NCBI GenBank assembly: GCA_900617975.1
Contig: UZAE01012204.1
Location: 12,989 to 53,103, forward strand
Origin: Rodentolepis nana
Lineage: Eukaryota; Platyhelminthes; Cestoda; Cyclophyllidea; Hymenolepididae
Direction of reading: 5' to 3'
DNA length: 40,115 nt
The notes below the pieces were generated by a model. It did not search any database. It saw nothing but the letters and a program-made list of their open reading frames with translations, and was not told where the DNA came from. Below are positions 1 to 11,318 of this stretch, in pieces (within the stretch, counting starts at the first letter, position 1; every line of letters starts with the position of its first letter). A program made the position numbers and the translations under genes.

Positions 1-593
1 TAAGAGCTTAAATAGTGATTCCTTCTATAGTATTTTTGATCATTAGAATGTGGTTAGGTGCTGGAGCTGGGTGAACGTTTCTTGTGTTTTGTATACATTT
101 GGACATCTGTATCTTGGATTTTTAGTTCTTTAAAAGTTTTGTGCACATTGTATCCTATTTTTTGTGATAGATTTTGTATACATACATACATATATTGTAC
201 TCATCTTAGACGAGCATTTTTAGACTTAGTCATGTTTCTGGGTTCGACTATTTCCGCCTAGAAAAGTTGTTATTTTTGGTGGTTTAATACTTTCTTATTT
301 ATACTTTGATATTGTCTTTTGTGGTAATTTACCTAGTCCCTTAGAATTACCATCTCTGGGATGTTTTATATCATTAGGGTCAAGCTTAGTTACAACTTCA
401 TATCATCATTTAATACGTTGGAAGTGTAGTTGGACAACTTTAATTTTAAATATAATATTAGAATCTTCATATGTACTTTTACGATTATCTGAGTTTGAAT
501 GAATAATGGCTAGAACCTATGATTCAACCATTCATGATGGTTGTTTTTTGTATTGCTGGTAAGCATTTAGACTTATATAATTAGACGTAATGG
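1..593. other. AT-rich non-coding DNA
   Basis: No convincing exon, RNA gene or repeat was found here. The only open frame of note (58-261, plus) is rich in Phe, Cys and Ile, as expected for translated AT-rich DNA, and resembles no family I know. The stretch ends at the ATGG target duplication of the LTR-like element that follows. Confidence 0.5.
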
Positions 594-929
594 TGTAGCG
601 GATTGCTACGCTAGTAAAACCTGACTGACTCAGAAATCTCTATGGCAGAATCTCCAACATCTAGCTAGACTCCCAGAACCAGCTAAGTCATAGCCCAGCT
701 ATAAAGGAAACAGACGTGTAGCACGGAGCACGTTTATTAAGTGAGTATATTGCGGATCAAGTGTGTATACACAGGGAGCTACTCATGATCAGAGTGGGGG
801 ATTAGGTTAAACAGAGGTTGATGATTGGTCACTGTTTGTACGGTCGCTGCACACAGAGTTGTATGGCCGCATCTCCCAATCCTGACATGCAGGCATGCGA
901 TGAAGCACACAGCGATAACGTGTCCCACA
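594..929. mobile_element. probable solo LTR of a retrotransposon
   Basis: The 336-bp block starts TGTAG and ends CCCACA, with the TG...CA termini typical of LTRs. It is flanked by a direct ATGG on both sides (590-593 and 930-933), consistent with a 4-bp target-site duplication. It is visibly more GC-rich than its surroundings. The first bases can form a small hairpin (GTAGC at 595-599, GCTAC at 605-609). A TATAAAG box lies at 700-706 on plus, and an AATAAA polyadenylation signal is present on the minus strand at 733-738, so the orientation is undecided. No internal retrotransposon coding sequence or second LTR is in the window, which suggests recombination down to a solo LTR. The retroelement clade cannot be told from this. 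Confidence 0.55.
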
Positions 930-933
930 ATGG

Positions 934-2057
934 ATTTAATTGCAGATTTAATAGTTGGTATTAATATTATTGGTTATTATGAAGTTCTATAATTGTTTGT
1001 TATGGACATTTAATGGATTATATGTGATTATTTGTTTATACTTATATATATGTTTGCTAATTACTGAAAGATTATTCAGACTAATAAATGGTGGTTTTGT
1101 TGATTGCTAATTTATTTTGTATCAGAAAAAATAACCATAAGTGCTATTTGACGCAAATTAATTAATCTAACTGTAAGTTATTCTTTAAATTATTTTTGAT
1201 GTAGATGTTTTATGATTTCTATATTTATGGTTCTACAAACTTTAACTGGTGCGATATTTTCACTCTTTGTATGTAGCAGACACTACTTTAAAATTTTCTT
1301 TAGTATTGAATTTATTTAAGATTTGTTTTTCACATGGAGTATACGCTATTGGCATATTTGAGGTGTTAAAATATATTTTTTTTCTTTTCTCATTCATATG
1401 GGCAGCGCTTTATATGTCCTAGTTACTCTAAGAATTTCTGAGGAGTAGGAGTTATTTTATACTTACTTTTAATTGGTGAAGCTTTTGCAGGTTATATTTT
1501 ACCATGATATCCTATGTCACACTGAGCTGTTATAAATGTGGCAAAACTGGATAAGGTTGAAAAATTAAGAAAAAATTTAAGGTCTTTGCAAATAATTAAT
1601 TTTGGCAGCCAAGATTAGACTTTAACGACAGCAGATGAAATGAATTGCAGTTTAAAAAACACATTCTATTTTGGGAAGAAAGATATTTCTGATGCTTATA
1701 AAGATTTTCACCAATCTTTATGCTTTATAAAATATAAACTCAACTTATTTATGTCATCAAACTCATTTAATAGAGCAGATATATGACAAGTTCATAATCT
1801 ATCTAAATGTTTGATGTCAAACACTTATTATATAATGCAATAAAAAGTGTAATGCTAGACACCGTTTTCTATCCAGCGTTGAATTTACATAAATTGTCAT
1901 AGATATTTTAAAAAAGGAGCTTCATTTATATCAGATAAATTAGTACTTTGTGAACATTTCCTATCTTCCTTAAATTGCGCATTATGTTGACTGAGTGCAG
2001 TTCAATCATGAAATTAAATGATAGTGGGCCCTTTGTTAACATTCCCTTATTTCCAGC
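934..2057. other. AT-rich non-coding DNA
   Basis: Very AT-rich sequence with T- and A-runs. I see no exon with good splice sites and no repeat shared with other parts of the window. Confidence 0.5.
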
Positions 2058-2533
2058 TTGTCTGAAACCCTCCTCTCAACTTCCCGTTCCACCCAAATTG
2101 GACTTTTATTTCTTTCTCACAGTTGCCTACAGTTGCACTATTACCATGAGCTGACTAATGTTAATTTCAGTTAGGATTTCATCTGCTCAATTGAGATGCA
2201 ACCTCTCTCTGGCACCGCGGAGTTTCATCAGATCGTACGACTCATTAGATGTTCTTATTGCCTGCTCCTATTCCCTCAAAATATCTTTGAAAATAGATCT
2301 CGATTAGAACGTATTGGGTGTCCCTCCCAGTTATCCCACCTTCGATCCAGGATACCGAATGAGAAACGCTGTTTCAGAATGCTATCGCCGCACTTCCAGT
2401 CAGCATCGCATCACAGATTGCAAATATCTTCAAGCAGCTAGAGAAACGCTGCTACGGTCTGCTCAAGAAGGCTGTTATTAGTCGCCTATCTGCTTCACGC
2501 GAGAAGCGACAGCAACAACTCTTTTCTCAGTAG
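2058..2533 (+). pseudogene. COG3-like remnant, broken by stops and frameshift
   Basis: This patch is richer in G+C than its surroundings and reads as protein, but not in one frame. The frame starting at 2058 gives HYYHELTNVN, then a TAG at 2172-2174, then EFHQIVRLIRCSYC followed by a Pro-Asn and a Phe-Glu. In order and spacing this parallels the part of the Golgi tether subunit COG3 that reads SYFNELENIN and, further on, KLDDCITYI followed by a Pro-Asn-Phe. From about 2363 the coding look moves to another frame (FQNAIAALPVSIASQIANIF and onward) and ends at TAG 2531-2533; an acceptor-like CAG stands at 2375-2377. Family knowledge: COG3 is part of the conserved oligomeric Golgi complex for intra-Golgi retrograde transport. 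Only a small part of COG3 is represented. A retrocopy, a fragment of a lost gene, or a misread exon cluster are all possible. Confidence 0.4.
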
Positions 2534-4753
2534 GAAAGTGCTTGGTGGCTTTCATCATTACGTAAGTATTGTTCGTTAAGTACCATCTTTTTTACACTCA
2601 AAGAATTAGAAAAAAATTAATTTCTCATATAATTTTAATCCGCCAGTGATCTGCACCAAACTGGCACTGAAATATTGCAGTTTGGCAACCGTGGTAATAT
2701 TGTAGGTGTAATTAAAGCTGACCCAAAATATTAAGGCAAAAAAAAGAGAGACGTGATGCCATTTAGAGTCAGCTCTTTAGAAGGGCATGTATAAGCATTC
2801 ACTGTTAACTCCGTAAGTCCGAATTTTAGTAAAGGTAAAACATAAGAGTTATTGACTAACCACCGCTATTTCAAGGCTCAGTTGAACCGAAACTGCTAAA
2901 TTGCCTATTTATAAATGTTTGAGTTAAGCCTACTTTCTGATAGGATAAAGAATTAATGGCAAAATAAATTATATCTTACCAGAAGTAATGCTAGAGTTAT
3001 GATAAGGTATACTACTTACCTAAAGGAGTAGCAATAATTTACAAAAGCAATTGTGCATTCATTGCCTTGTTACAATTACCCATCTTAAGTATAGTCATTA
3101 CCTTTTATCTTGCACCATTTTCCCCAATGTATTGTGGTATAAGCTAAATGTTTCTATTTTCTTATATTTGATTAATAGTAATTGAAATAAGTTGAAAAAT
3201 GTCAATAATTGTCCAAGTCCATCTCGGCTAGCCTCAGGAACATAGGTTATATGGATATAACATTAAAAGAAGCGTTCTCATTACATTTATAGTTTATTCA
3301 ATGCGAGTCATCTACTCTAACTTCAAAATTAAGTATTAATATTAAAAATGATTGTCTGCAAATGAAACGGAGAAAAAAATAAGTAAAGAATCAGCAAAAA
3401 TGGTAGAAGTTGAGATAATTGAATAAAATGTATATTAAGTTCAATTAAATAAAAGCTAAAACCTTATTTTTTTACCAATAACATAACTAAGTAGTTCTAA
3501 TTAAATTGAAAAATCACAGTCTGTTCATCATAAGCATCATCGTAAAAAAACACTGAAATGTCATGTCTAATCGTTTAGATTAGCTAACTGTTCAATAAGC
3601 TCTTTCAGGACATGGCTACACCCAGCAATCTAGGAGACAAATGTACTCCTGAAAATTAGACTGGAAAGCAGTGAACTACAATCATTCACCAAAAAGAATG
3701 TAACATGAATCCTACTTTTTTGAACCCCCGACTTCATTCTCGAGTTCTACACTTGTCCTTCCCCGTTTTTATTTGGTTTTCATTTTTACAGGTTCTTGTG
3801 TCTAAATGTATTCATACAGTAAATATATAACAGAGTTTAAAAAACGGAAGATATAGCTTCCTATTGAGTTTGAAGTTTGCTATGACTCACTGCCTAGTGA
3901 AGATAATTTTATATCTTACCTCTATTAGAAATGGTTTTTTTTCCTTAAATGACGTCGAAGTATAATAAAATTAAGGCACCACTGCCATCATGAAATGTTG
4001 TCATTAATATCTAGTTAGTTATTTAAGTAAGTTCGAAATGCATTAGAATGGAATAAGAAGAATATCATTCATTTTCTCGATGGTGGTAAAGTTTTGTTCT
4101 TGTTCATTGTGAGATAGTAACTGCTATTAATTAGCAATAGATTGCAAAGATGGTAAAAGGTAAGTCAATTGTGTAGAAGAGAGCAGTTTCAGTTGATTGA
4201 TTAGCATTGACTAATTGGGTGGTTCATGAACTAAGGTCTTTTTCCGTGGCTGCCAACTGTTTAATCATAATAGTTGATCTTACTACTTCAACTTACTTTT
4301 CATCCCAAAGGTTGAGAAGTCAAACTCATCTTCCTTAGGGTTTTGCTATCTTGTATGCTGTATGTATGCGGGTAAAAATTTAAAATAAGCACTAAGAAGC
4401 GACCAATTCACCATAACCAAACTGTTTTAAGAATGAAAGATGTAATCCCATTAAGCTTTTCCCAAATTTGAAAGCAATGAAAGGTGATAAAAGAGGAGTG
4501 AGTGGGCTGCAATTTCCTCCTGCGTGAGGTTGCTGAGGGTAACCGTGAATTTTGTGTGCCCAAGCGCGTATGTGCACGTTGGCACATATTTTATCGTTGG
4601 AGTGTGATTGGTGGGAGAGGGCAAATGGTCCCGGGATTTGGCAGTAAACGTGGCACTGCACGCTAGAAATAAAACGTGGAGCTCCCGAGTCGAATTCGTT
4701 CCATATTGCCACACATCTATTTCGATTCCTCAAAGAAAATTTGAGAATAACTG
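2534..4753. other. non-coding DNA
   Basis: No exon could be supported. A more GC-rich patch lies at 4500-4720, with overlapping minus-strand open frames (4392-4733 and 4451-4714). They match no family I know and lack convincing splice context. The patch could be an old repeat copy, but no second copy is in the window. Confidence 0.45.
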
Positions 4754-5041
4754 ATTTATATCAAATGACAGGCCTTATGATAGTTATCATTAGTCCTTAA
4801 GTTGATTTCAGGTTTCACAGAGGGGAGGAACATTAAAGTCACAAAAATTTGAAAGAGGGGAACAGAAGAATGATTCACAGATGTAAAAGAGACAGACTCA
4901 AAGGTAGAGAAAGAGGAGAGGTGAGTACTGTGAAAGTGGTCGAATATGACATACAGTCGGGCCATGGTAGCTTGAAACCTGCTGCTGGGTTATAGACTTT
5001 ATGCCAAATGAGAATACTTTGCCCAGGGTGCACAACGTGGA
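4754..5041 (+). repeat. dispersed repeat, copy 1 (about 290 bp)
   Basis: The element starts ATTTATATCAAATGACAGG and ends near GCACAACGTGGAC. It aligns almost end to end with the reverse complement of 26881-27234; shared landmarks include TTCACAGAGGG, GTAAAAGAGACAGAC, GACATACAGT and TATAGACTTT. It has no terminal inverted repeats, no coding capacity and no clear target duplication. Read from the GTCCACGTTG side, it ends in an AT-rich tail, which would fit a SINE-like or truncated non-LTR element, but I see no unmistakable tRNA-type box A and B. Strand is arbitrary and simply defines copy 1 as plus. Confidence 0.7.
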
Positions 5042-5945
5042 CCCCAATATAAAAATAATAATTTCTCGATACCTACATTTAAATGCACCTTTCAATCCGT
5101 GGAAAGCAGAATCCTAGGCTCCGAAAACTCAACACAATTATCGATCCAAAACTGGGGTTGGAGATGAAATTCCTTTAAAATGTAGCCATGAGAAACCCTA
5201 CCAATTATGTATTTTTTTCAATCATTAGTTGGCTGCTGTTTTAGCCTATGAAAAGTTGTATCCATGATAGAATTTCTTGCTCAAAATTATGGTAAAAATG
5301 AAAGTTGAATTACGTTACTGAAAAATTTAATTTACTTTTATCCATTGAACTCTCAATTCTGAACTGCATTGCGCAAAATCGCAATAGTTTACATATGCTT
5401 ATATGCATGAATTTACTAAGTAATGCAATAGGCTTTTTAGTGAAAGATAGGCAAAATTAATCCAAGTTTGGTTGGCACATCAAGGGAGGCCAAAAACTTC
5501 TGGACATGGGCTCATTTACTAATCGTGTTTTGCATTTTCTTATTTTCACTTTCAACAATGAATTGCCTCAAGTAGCTTAAGACACTAATATAAAATGTAT
5601 TCAGTGTGAATGATACATTTGACCAAACGGCAAGAGTAATTTGTTCATTAAGTTAATATTATTCCTAGACCAAGCTCTTCTCAAAAATATTTGTGAGTGG
5701 AACTTGGATGTTGGGTGCATTTCATAAAAAAATGAAGCTGTGCTAAATGATAACCTGATATAATAAAAAAAATAATGACCAACAAATGCAATAGGGCCAG
5801 AGATAATTTAATTGGATTAAATTTAAGAAAACTGCTATGCCTACAAAATCAAGTTTAAATCATTGTCAAATTACACCGTTTGGATGATTGTCAAGCGTAT
5901 CAATCAAGAAAAAACATAAGAAGTAAGATAGAAAGAAGAGGTTTT
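5042..5945. other. 3' flank of the TMEM263-like gene
   Basis: AT-rich sequence downstream of the TMEM263-like stop codon. I found no canonical AATAAA close to the stop on the minus strand, so the 3' end is not placed. No other feature is supported. Confidence 0.4.
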
Positions 5946-6712
5946 TTAATCCGCTTTGTCCTTTAAAGGGCCCCTTAAAAGTGGCACTCTTGAAAGAATT
6001 CCACCCATTTTGGGGGGAAGTGGGGCAGTATCTTCATTAGATTCCATTGATGTTGGCAAATCAGAAGGGATTGCAGTGTTCGTTTGAGCTGTAGATCCGA
6101 AACGGGGAAAGTGGATATAGTTAAAGGCTCCAGACACCACGTTAGTGCCAACAGAAACGCCAGTGCAGACCACACTTGCTCCAAGAGAGACAGCGCCAGT
6201 GGCACCCGAAATGAGACCTGATCCCAAAGCGCCAATCAAATGTCCGGTCTTGCCAACAATGCCGGGTTCTGTGTGTGCGGGTGATGAATTTTCAGATTTT
6301 AAACCTAAATGATGAATGCTTCTTGTTTTACTTAAGTTGAAGAGACGAATAATGAATTTGAAAAAAGTAAAATATCAATCTGGGGTTATCTTGATAGGAG
6401 TATAGAGAATTTATAAAATAAAAAACTCATGGAAATGAAATACAGGAGTGAAATGTCAAACATAAAAGCAATACACGATATATTAAATTAGCTCATTTAT
6501 AATCATATTTTCAAGGAAAAATATCTACACAACATCTACTAAGAATAACAAACTGATGTTTACTACCTCCAGAAGCGTCTTCGTTTTCAGAAGTTATTCC
6601 GTAACAGAATCTTTCCTCGGGATCCACATATTCAGTGATTGGTAATTTTGTCTTTTTCTAAACTTAAAAGTTACTTTACTAGGCAGTTTACCTTTGGACT
6701 ATATTTGCTCAT
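5946..6712 (-). CDS. TMEM263-like small membrane protein, three exons
   Basis: Coding exons in my model are 6692-6712, 6567-6657 and 5946-6304; introns are 34 and 262 nt with GT-AG ends and matching phases (0, then 1). The protein is about 156 residues. Residues 1-50 are polar and include a run of basic residues after MSKYSPK. Residues 56-95 form a Gly-, Ala- and Val-rich hydrophobic stretch with repeated small-x-x-x-small spacing (ALGSGLISGATGAV), likely one or two helices in a membrane. The end, VPLLRGPLKDKAD, resembles the human TMEM263 end VPLTGKKKDKSD, and the Gly-rich core is also typical of that family. The region between core and end is longer than in vertebrates. TMEM263 has been linked to growth in vertebrates; its biochemical role is unsettled. 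Homology is inferred from short similarity, so another Gly-rich membrane protein remains possible. Confidence 0.6.
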
Positions 6713-6736
6713 TTATTCTCGGCAAATGAGGAATCT
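6713..6736 (-). promoter_or_regulatory. acceptor-like site just upstream of the TMEM263-like start
   Basis: On the minus strand, TTGTTTCAG ends at 6735, leaving a 22-nt leader before the ATG at 6712. The pyrimidine-rich tract and CAG make it a good 3' splice site. It could join a spliced leader, as flatworms do for part of their genes, or an upstream 5' UTR exon. Neither can be decided from DNA alone. Confidence 0.4.
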
Positions 6737-7359
6737 GAAACAATTCAGCAAAAAGAATAGAATGTCTGCTACCTAAAAAAACTTATACGCTACAGCAAAA
6801 GGCACAGTTAAAAAAGGAGTCAATAGGACCATGTAAAAAAAATAGTTTCAAACCATACACAGTAAAGAAAAGTAATAAGTCCACCACACTTAAATTATCG
6901 GTGCATTCACGAAACATATATTATTACATAAAAACAAAAGGTCAGCCACGATCTCATTCATATAGTTGCCATAAATTCATGAGTTGATTCAATTAGTACA
7001 ATCGATAAAATATTTTTTTAATTCGTAATCGAGAAATATGCAATAGTGATCTTTCCTGTTGTTTAATTAACATGTTTTAATATTACTCTCTTCGGGATAC
7101 ATTGTAATTTAATTAATTATTTTTAAATGTAAAAAAAATCGTTCATGTTAAACCTCCAGCTTATTGGAAAATTTCAGAGACATGTATTTGCCTATTTATT
7201 TTACAAGACTTCAATTAATAGATTAACCATAGTTTTTACTTTTGAACATTTTTCGAAATGCAAGCAATTATGCTGCAGTTTACAATATTATCTCAAATGT
7301 AATATGTAACAGTCAATATAAACGCAAATATTAGAATAATTGTGAGAGTGTTGACTGCC
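6737..7359. other. intergenic, IFT54 to TMEM263-like gene
   Basis: About 620 bp of AT-rich DNA containing the 3' UTR of IFT54 and the upstream region of the TMEM263-like gene. A gap this size is larger than usual within a trans-spliced polycistron, so an independent promoter is more likely. No specific element could be identified. Confidence 0.4.
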
Positions 7360-9886
7360 TCATAAAGTCTTGACTGATCGCAACATTAACTGCTCAATAC
7401 ATTTTTCATTTTCCAAAATATTAACCCTGCTTGAAACTATTGCCTTCTTATAAGCCTCTTTTCTTTCTTCTATTTCCATTAATTCGTCATTCAGTTGTTT
7501 ACTTTTAGAATCAAATTCTCTGAAAAGATATTAATTCCGAAATTGTTACAAACCCTTCAAATTTTCGAAATTCCTCCCTTAATTTTGCATTTAATTCTTT
7601 TAACTCCTTGTATTCAGATTGCATGTTTTCGAATTCTTCTGTCATTAGAAACATGAGTTTATTGATTGGCAAGGCGTAAGCGATAACTTCTTGAAGAACA
7701 TCTTTCGATTTTCTCATTTCTATCTCTTCCTTTTCTTGATCGTCAATTTTATTGGCTTGCTTGCCTATCAGTGTATTTTGCGAATCTGTGAACTGTGGGT
7801 TTTGTAGAAAGGAAAAATGTTTTATTTACTTTTGATTCTTTCAAGTTGCTATTTGTTATAATGTCGGCGGATAAATTGTGCTGCAATCTGCACAATTTTA
7901 TTTCGTTTTCTCCTAAAAATGAAACCAATGAATTTATAATCGGAATCGCAAATTGTTTGGATTATGTTGTTAGTTCATTATATTTACCAGCCTGGCATAT
8001 TTGGAACAGTTTCAATTATCTGTTTTTAATATCATCATGAATTTAAATTATGATTCTATGAATACAGCCCTATCAATTAATTACCTTATGAAAATCCCTT
8101 TGTTTAGTGTTTTTCGATATGATTCTGATCGACTAAAGGAAAATAGAATTCATTCAACTAAGAGGGTGGCAATTAAACAAAGCCACATTCAGTACCCTAT
8201 GCTATGCATGATTGAAAATTCCAAATGTATAATTCAAGTTTTTATAATAATCAACTTTCGCATTTCCAAGACATATTTTTTGCTAAATCCTGGTTAAAAT
8301 GAGCAAAACACCACATTATTAAATTATCGCCCTTATAGCATTCATTCACTAATTACATCACATTCATAATAACCAAAAGATTCGAATGGATTTGACAGTA
8401 TTCCAAAGTATTCTCAGTGAGACATTTCTATTAAATATCATGACGAAATACAGCCAAAATAACATGCCAAACTTAAGAAAATGGCTTTTTCATATCGGAG
8501 TCATCTTTGAATAGTTTTGAGATGTGCATCAAAACTGCTACCTTTATTTTATTCTAATTGGGATCTATTTAAGCACCGAATTTTGTGAACAGGATACAAA
8601 GAGAATTAATTGAAATTAGTGGAAATACTGACGATTCTCATGCTGGCGATTCTTCAATATTAAGGTGATGTGAGATAAATTTTTGGGCAATCCCGAAAAA
8701 TTGAAATTATCTTAAAAACATATTATATTCATAATATAACAAATTGAAAATGGGTCTAGGCTTTTACTTTTTGAAAATATTAGATAGGTAATGTCTTTTG
8801 CGTTCCCTCTTGACAACATTTAAGTTTCTTTATAATAGATCGAATCAAACATATGGGATGTCCGTGGATCTGGATAGTAAAAACTAACTCCCAGTCTCAC
8901 TTAACTCCTCAGTCTTAGCAAACATCTCTGTTACAGTTACACATTCTACAAATAAAATTATGTGATCTAAAAAGACATCTACAAAGTTAGATCCTTTAAA
9001 GGCACACCTCGGCCACGGCTAAGAAAAATTATAATAGCAAAAAATAAATACCACTTTGAGATTTCATAAACTCTTGAGCTGAATAAGGTCTGGCAATGTG
9101 CGAGTGATCGAGAGCGCCACCTAAAGACTTCATGTTCGGCTGCGGTATAGAAGACCTTTTATCCGAGATTATATGCTCCTACAAATTATTTGTCTGGTAA
9201 ACATTAAATTACCTTTCCTTGGGGTTTTTTAGGAATTCTATCATTAGAACGAGTTCTACTGAAAGAAATTTTGCGAGTTTCAGATTCTGATCTCATTGAA
9301 GGTAGCTTTGTTGAAGCAGGAATTTGAGAAGCTAAGAAATGTTACCTTTTTGGAAAACATACATAACTCCCTTCTATTTTCACTCGCTTCAGGTTTAATA
9401 TTAGAACTATCCTTGTTTACCCTTAATGCCTTATTAACACAATCTGCATTGTCGATCTATAAATTCATTAAATTGAAAAAATGGTAATCTTACACCCTTA
9501 TTTGCGATTTCAGCAAGCAGTTGCAATAGTATATTGGTGCGTTCGGCATCTTTGCCAGAGATAATGCTGCTGATTTTTACATTTGGAGCAGCATTATTAG
9601 CCACGGTCACAAAATCAATGACCTTTCTAAGGTAGGCTTTTTTGACGTCTTTATCTTTAATGAACTCAGCATTAGTTTCATTTGGTGTAAAAAGGCCCTT
9701 CATAATTCCGGTTGATTGTGTGAGCTGAATATTTCAAATTAAAATATCACATACCGATGTGCATATGTCATGAATAAATCGAAAAGGTGGCCGGGATAGC
9801 AGCTTAACTGTTAAGATAGGTTTCTTTATCAGCTTTCCTAGAAGATCCTGGGTCTTCTTTATTACAGTGGGGTCCGTATCAGCCAT
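7360..9886 (-). CDS. TRAF3IP1: TRAF3IP1 / IFT54, intraflagellar transport protein, nine exons
   Basis: Coding exons: 9755-9886, 9494-9724, 9346-9456, 9213-9305, 9052-9178, 8889-8945 (or 8901-8945), 7830-7912, 7554-7792, 7360-7519; about 410 residues. Residues 1-121 match the IFT54 N-terminal calponin-homology-like domain: [14 protein letters not shown], then [27 protein letters not shown] and [17 protein letters not shown]. The C-terminal coiled coil carries [20 protein letters not shown] and later [13 protein letters not shown], matching the human end in order and spacing. Family knowledge: IFT54 is an IFT-B component; its N-terminal domain binds tubulin and its C-terminal helix pairs with IFT20. 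The long Lys/Arg/Glu-rich middle of the human protein (about 690 residues) is replaced here by a short Ser-rich linker. The first and last exons are secure. Exons 5-7 are less certain, exon 6 has two possible donors, and an extra small exon may be missing between 8000 and 8880. Confidence 0.85.
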
Positions 9887-9893
9887 AATATCT
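9887..9893 (-). promoter_or_regulatory. acceptor-like site five bases upstream of the IFT54 start
   Basis: The minus strand reads GTTCTACAG followed by ATATT and the ATG at 9886. A CAG acceptor this close to the start leaves a 5-nt leader, which is hard to explain by a normal promoter. It suggests trans-splicing of a spliced leader or a 5' UTR intron. Confidence 0.45.
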
Positions 9894-10450
9894 GTAGAAC
9901 ATACACACACGTATATACATTTATATATTCGATAACTTTTTACATTTTAATGTGAAGGATATTGACATCCAATTCTTGTTTTTCCTTAACATTTGATAAT
10001 AAAATCATCCGAATTCAACGTCAAGGAAAGATATTAACAGTTTTTAAATTATATGTAAAAAGCGGAATGCGAAATCTTAATACCCAAAAAGATTGTCTTA
10101 AATAAAGCATTTGATCTAAAAATTAACAGCTATATGGATTTTCAACAAAATTTATGGATAATATTATGTTACTATTTTATTTTCCTAAATGAAAGAATTA
10201 CTCAAAGTTAATAGAGTCTTATGAAATATCCATCAAGGTTATTTCTAGGTTATTTTGTACAGCAAAACGATTGAAATGAAATTTAAATTGCCTAAAGTTA
10301 TTTCACTGCAAATATTATTCAGTAAAAGCAGTCCAGTGTTATTTACTTTGATTTTAGGAATTAAAAACTATTTTTATATTTAGTTGTTCCCTGATATCAA
10401 TATCTATGGTCGGTCTCACTGCAAAACCAGAATTTGTAGTTGAATAATAT

Positions 10451-10482
10451 TTATTTATTTCAAATGGCAGGCGTTTTGATAG
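10451..10482 (+). repeat. fragment of the dispersed repeat
   Basis: The sequence TTATTTATTTCAAATGGCAG plus the following GCGTTTTGATAG matches the terminal segment of the repeat at 4754-5041 and 40073-40115. Similarity stops abruptly after about 32 bases, so this is a short terminal remnant. Confidence 0.5.
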
Positions 10483-10906
10483 ATATTTTGCCGAGAATAT
10501 TTTCTTTCAGAAATCAAAGTGTGCATTAGTTACTTGTATATATATTCATATTACTCTTACTTTGTCATTAGTTGAGTAATTCTGAATATTTAGCTCATGT
10601 GTGTTCCTCTTCAATTCATTTAAAATCTAAATTGTTATGAATCTGTACCTCATCTTAAGCTTCTCTGGTCAATATAACATAAAGTAAACAATCGTTCATA
10701 ATAGCCCAAAGTTAGACCTTATACTTGAGTGTTAAGTACCAAATAAGTTATAAATACTTACGCAGAAGTATATCATATTAATTTGTATTATTCCCTTTTT
10801 AATCTATTCATCGTCCATTTACCCTTAGTTTGATCAAATTATTACCCAACTCTTATCTCCTTCCGCTACTTTACTCTGGACTTTGTAATCTTCAAGTCGA
10901 AACGAC

Positions 10907-10935
10907 GATAACCTCGAAAATGGCGATAACCTCGA
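10907..10935. repeat. paired GATAACCTCGA, 18-bp period
   Basis: The 11-mer GATAACCTCGA occurs at 10907-10917 and 10925-10935 within a GC-richer patch about 1 kb upstream of the IFT54 start. It might be a promoter element or a chance micro-duplication. I do not recognise it as a known factor site. Confidence 0.35.
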
Positions 10936-11318
10936 GTCGGCTACAGCGTTTGTAATTTAATCACAGCAATATTCATAGATAACGACTTTGAAAGTAGTAA
11001 GGCTGAATAGCTCCTCTGTTGTCAATTTAAATTTTATCTTACTCTATTCCACACATAAGCGAAAATAGACGTCCAGACGAAGAGGCTAGTTTTGATTTAA
11101 TTAGTTCATGTAAGGAGTTGCATAAAATTCACCAATCACACAACTTTATCTTCTAACAACCAAAATTTCTAAAGTATTTTATCAGAATAGTTGTTTATCT
11201 AAAAAATAAACCATACACATGTAGTTGTTAAACACATAGCGGCGAAGCAGAGAGGAAGGGGAGCTATAAACAAGGGGGATAGGGGCAGATGAATAATTCA
11301 AGGTAGAGGAGGAGCAAT

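Larger units (their letters stand above)
9894..11318. other. intergenic, NuMA-like gene to IFT54
   Basis: About 1.4 kb of AT-rich DNA. It contains the 3' UTR of the NuMA-like gene and the presumed IFT54 promoter. Two notable items are the repeat fragment at 10451-10482 and a paired GATAACCTCGA at 10907-10917 and 10925-10935. No coding exon was recognised. Confidence 0.45.

Noticed and set aside
4392..4733. Minus-strand open frame of 113 codons in a GC-richer patch
   Set aside because: Two frames are open at once and neither resembles a protein family; no splice or start context supports it.
8005..8036. Possible extra IFT54 exon of 32 nt ([10 protein letters not shown])
   Set aside because: Splice sites look acceptable, but its exit phase runs the next exon into a stop; kept out of the model although a missing small exon nearby is possible.
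7795..8297. Overlapping plus-strand open frames of 81 and 98 codons
   Set aside because: They run antisense across IFT54 exon 7 and its introns, and their composition is that of AT-rich non-coding DNA.
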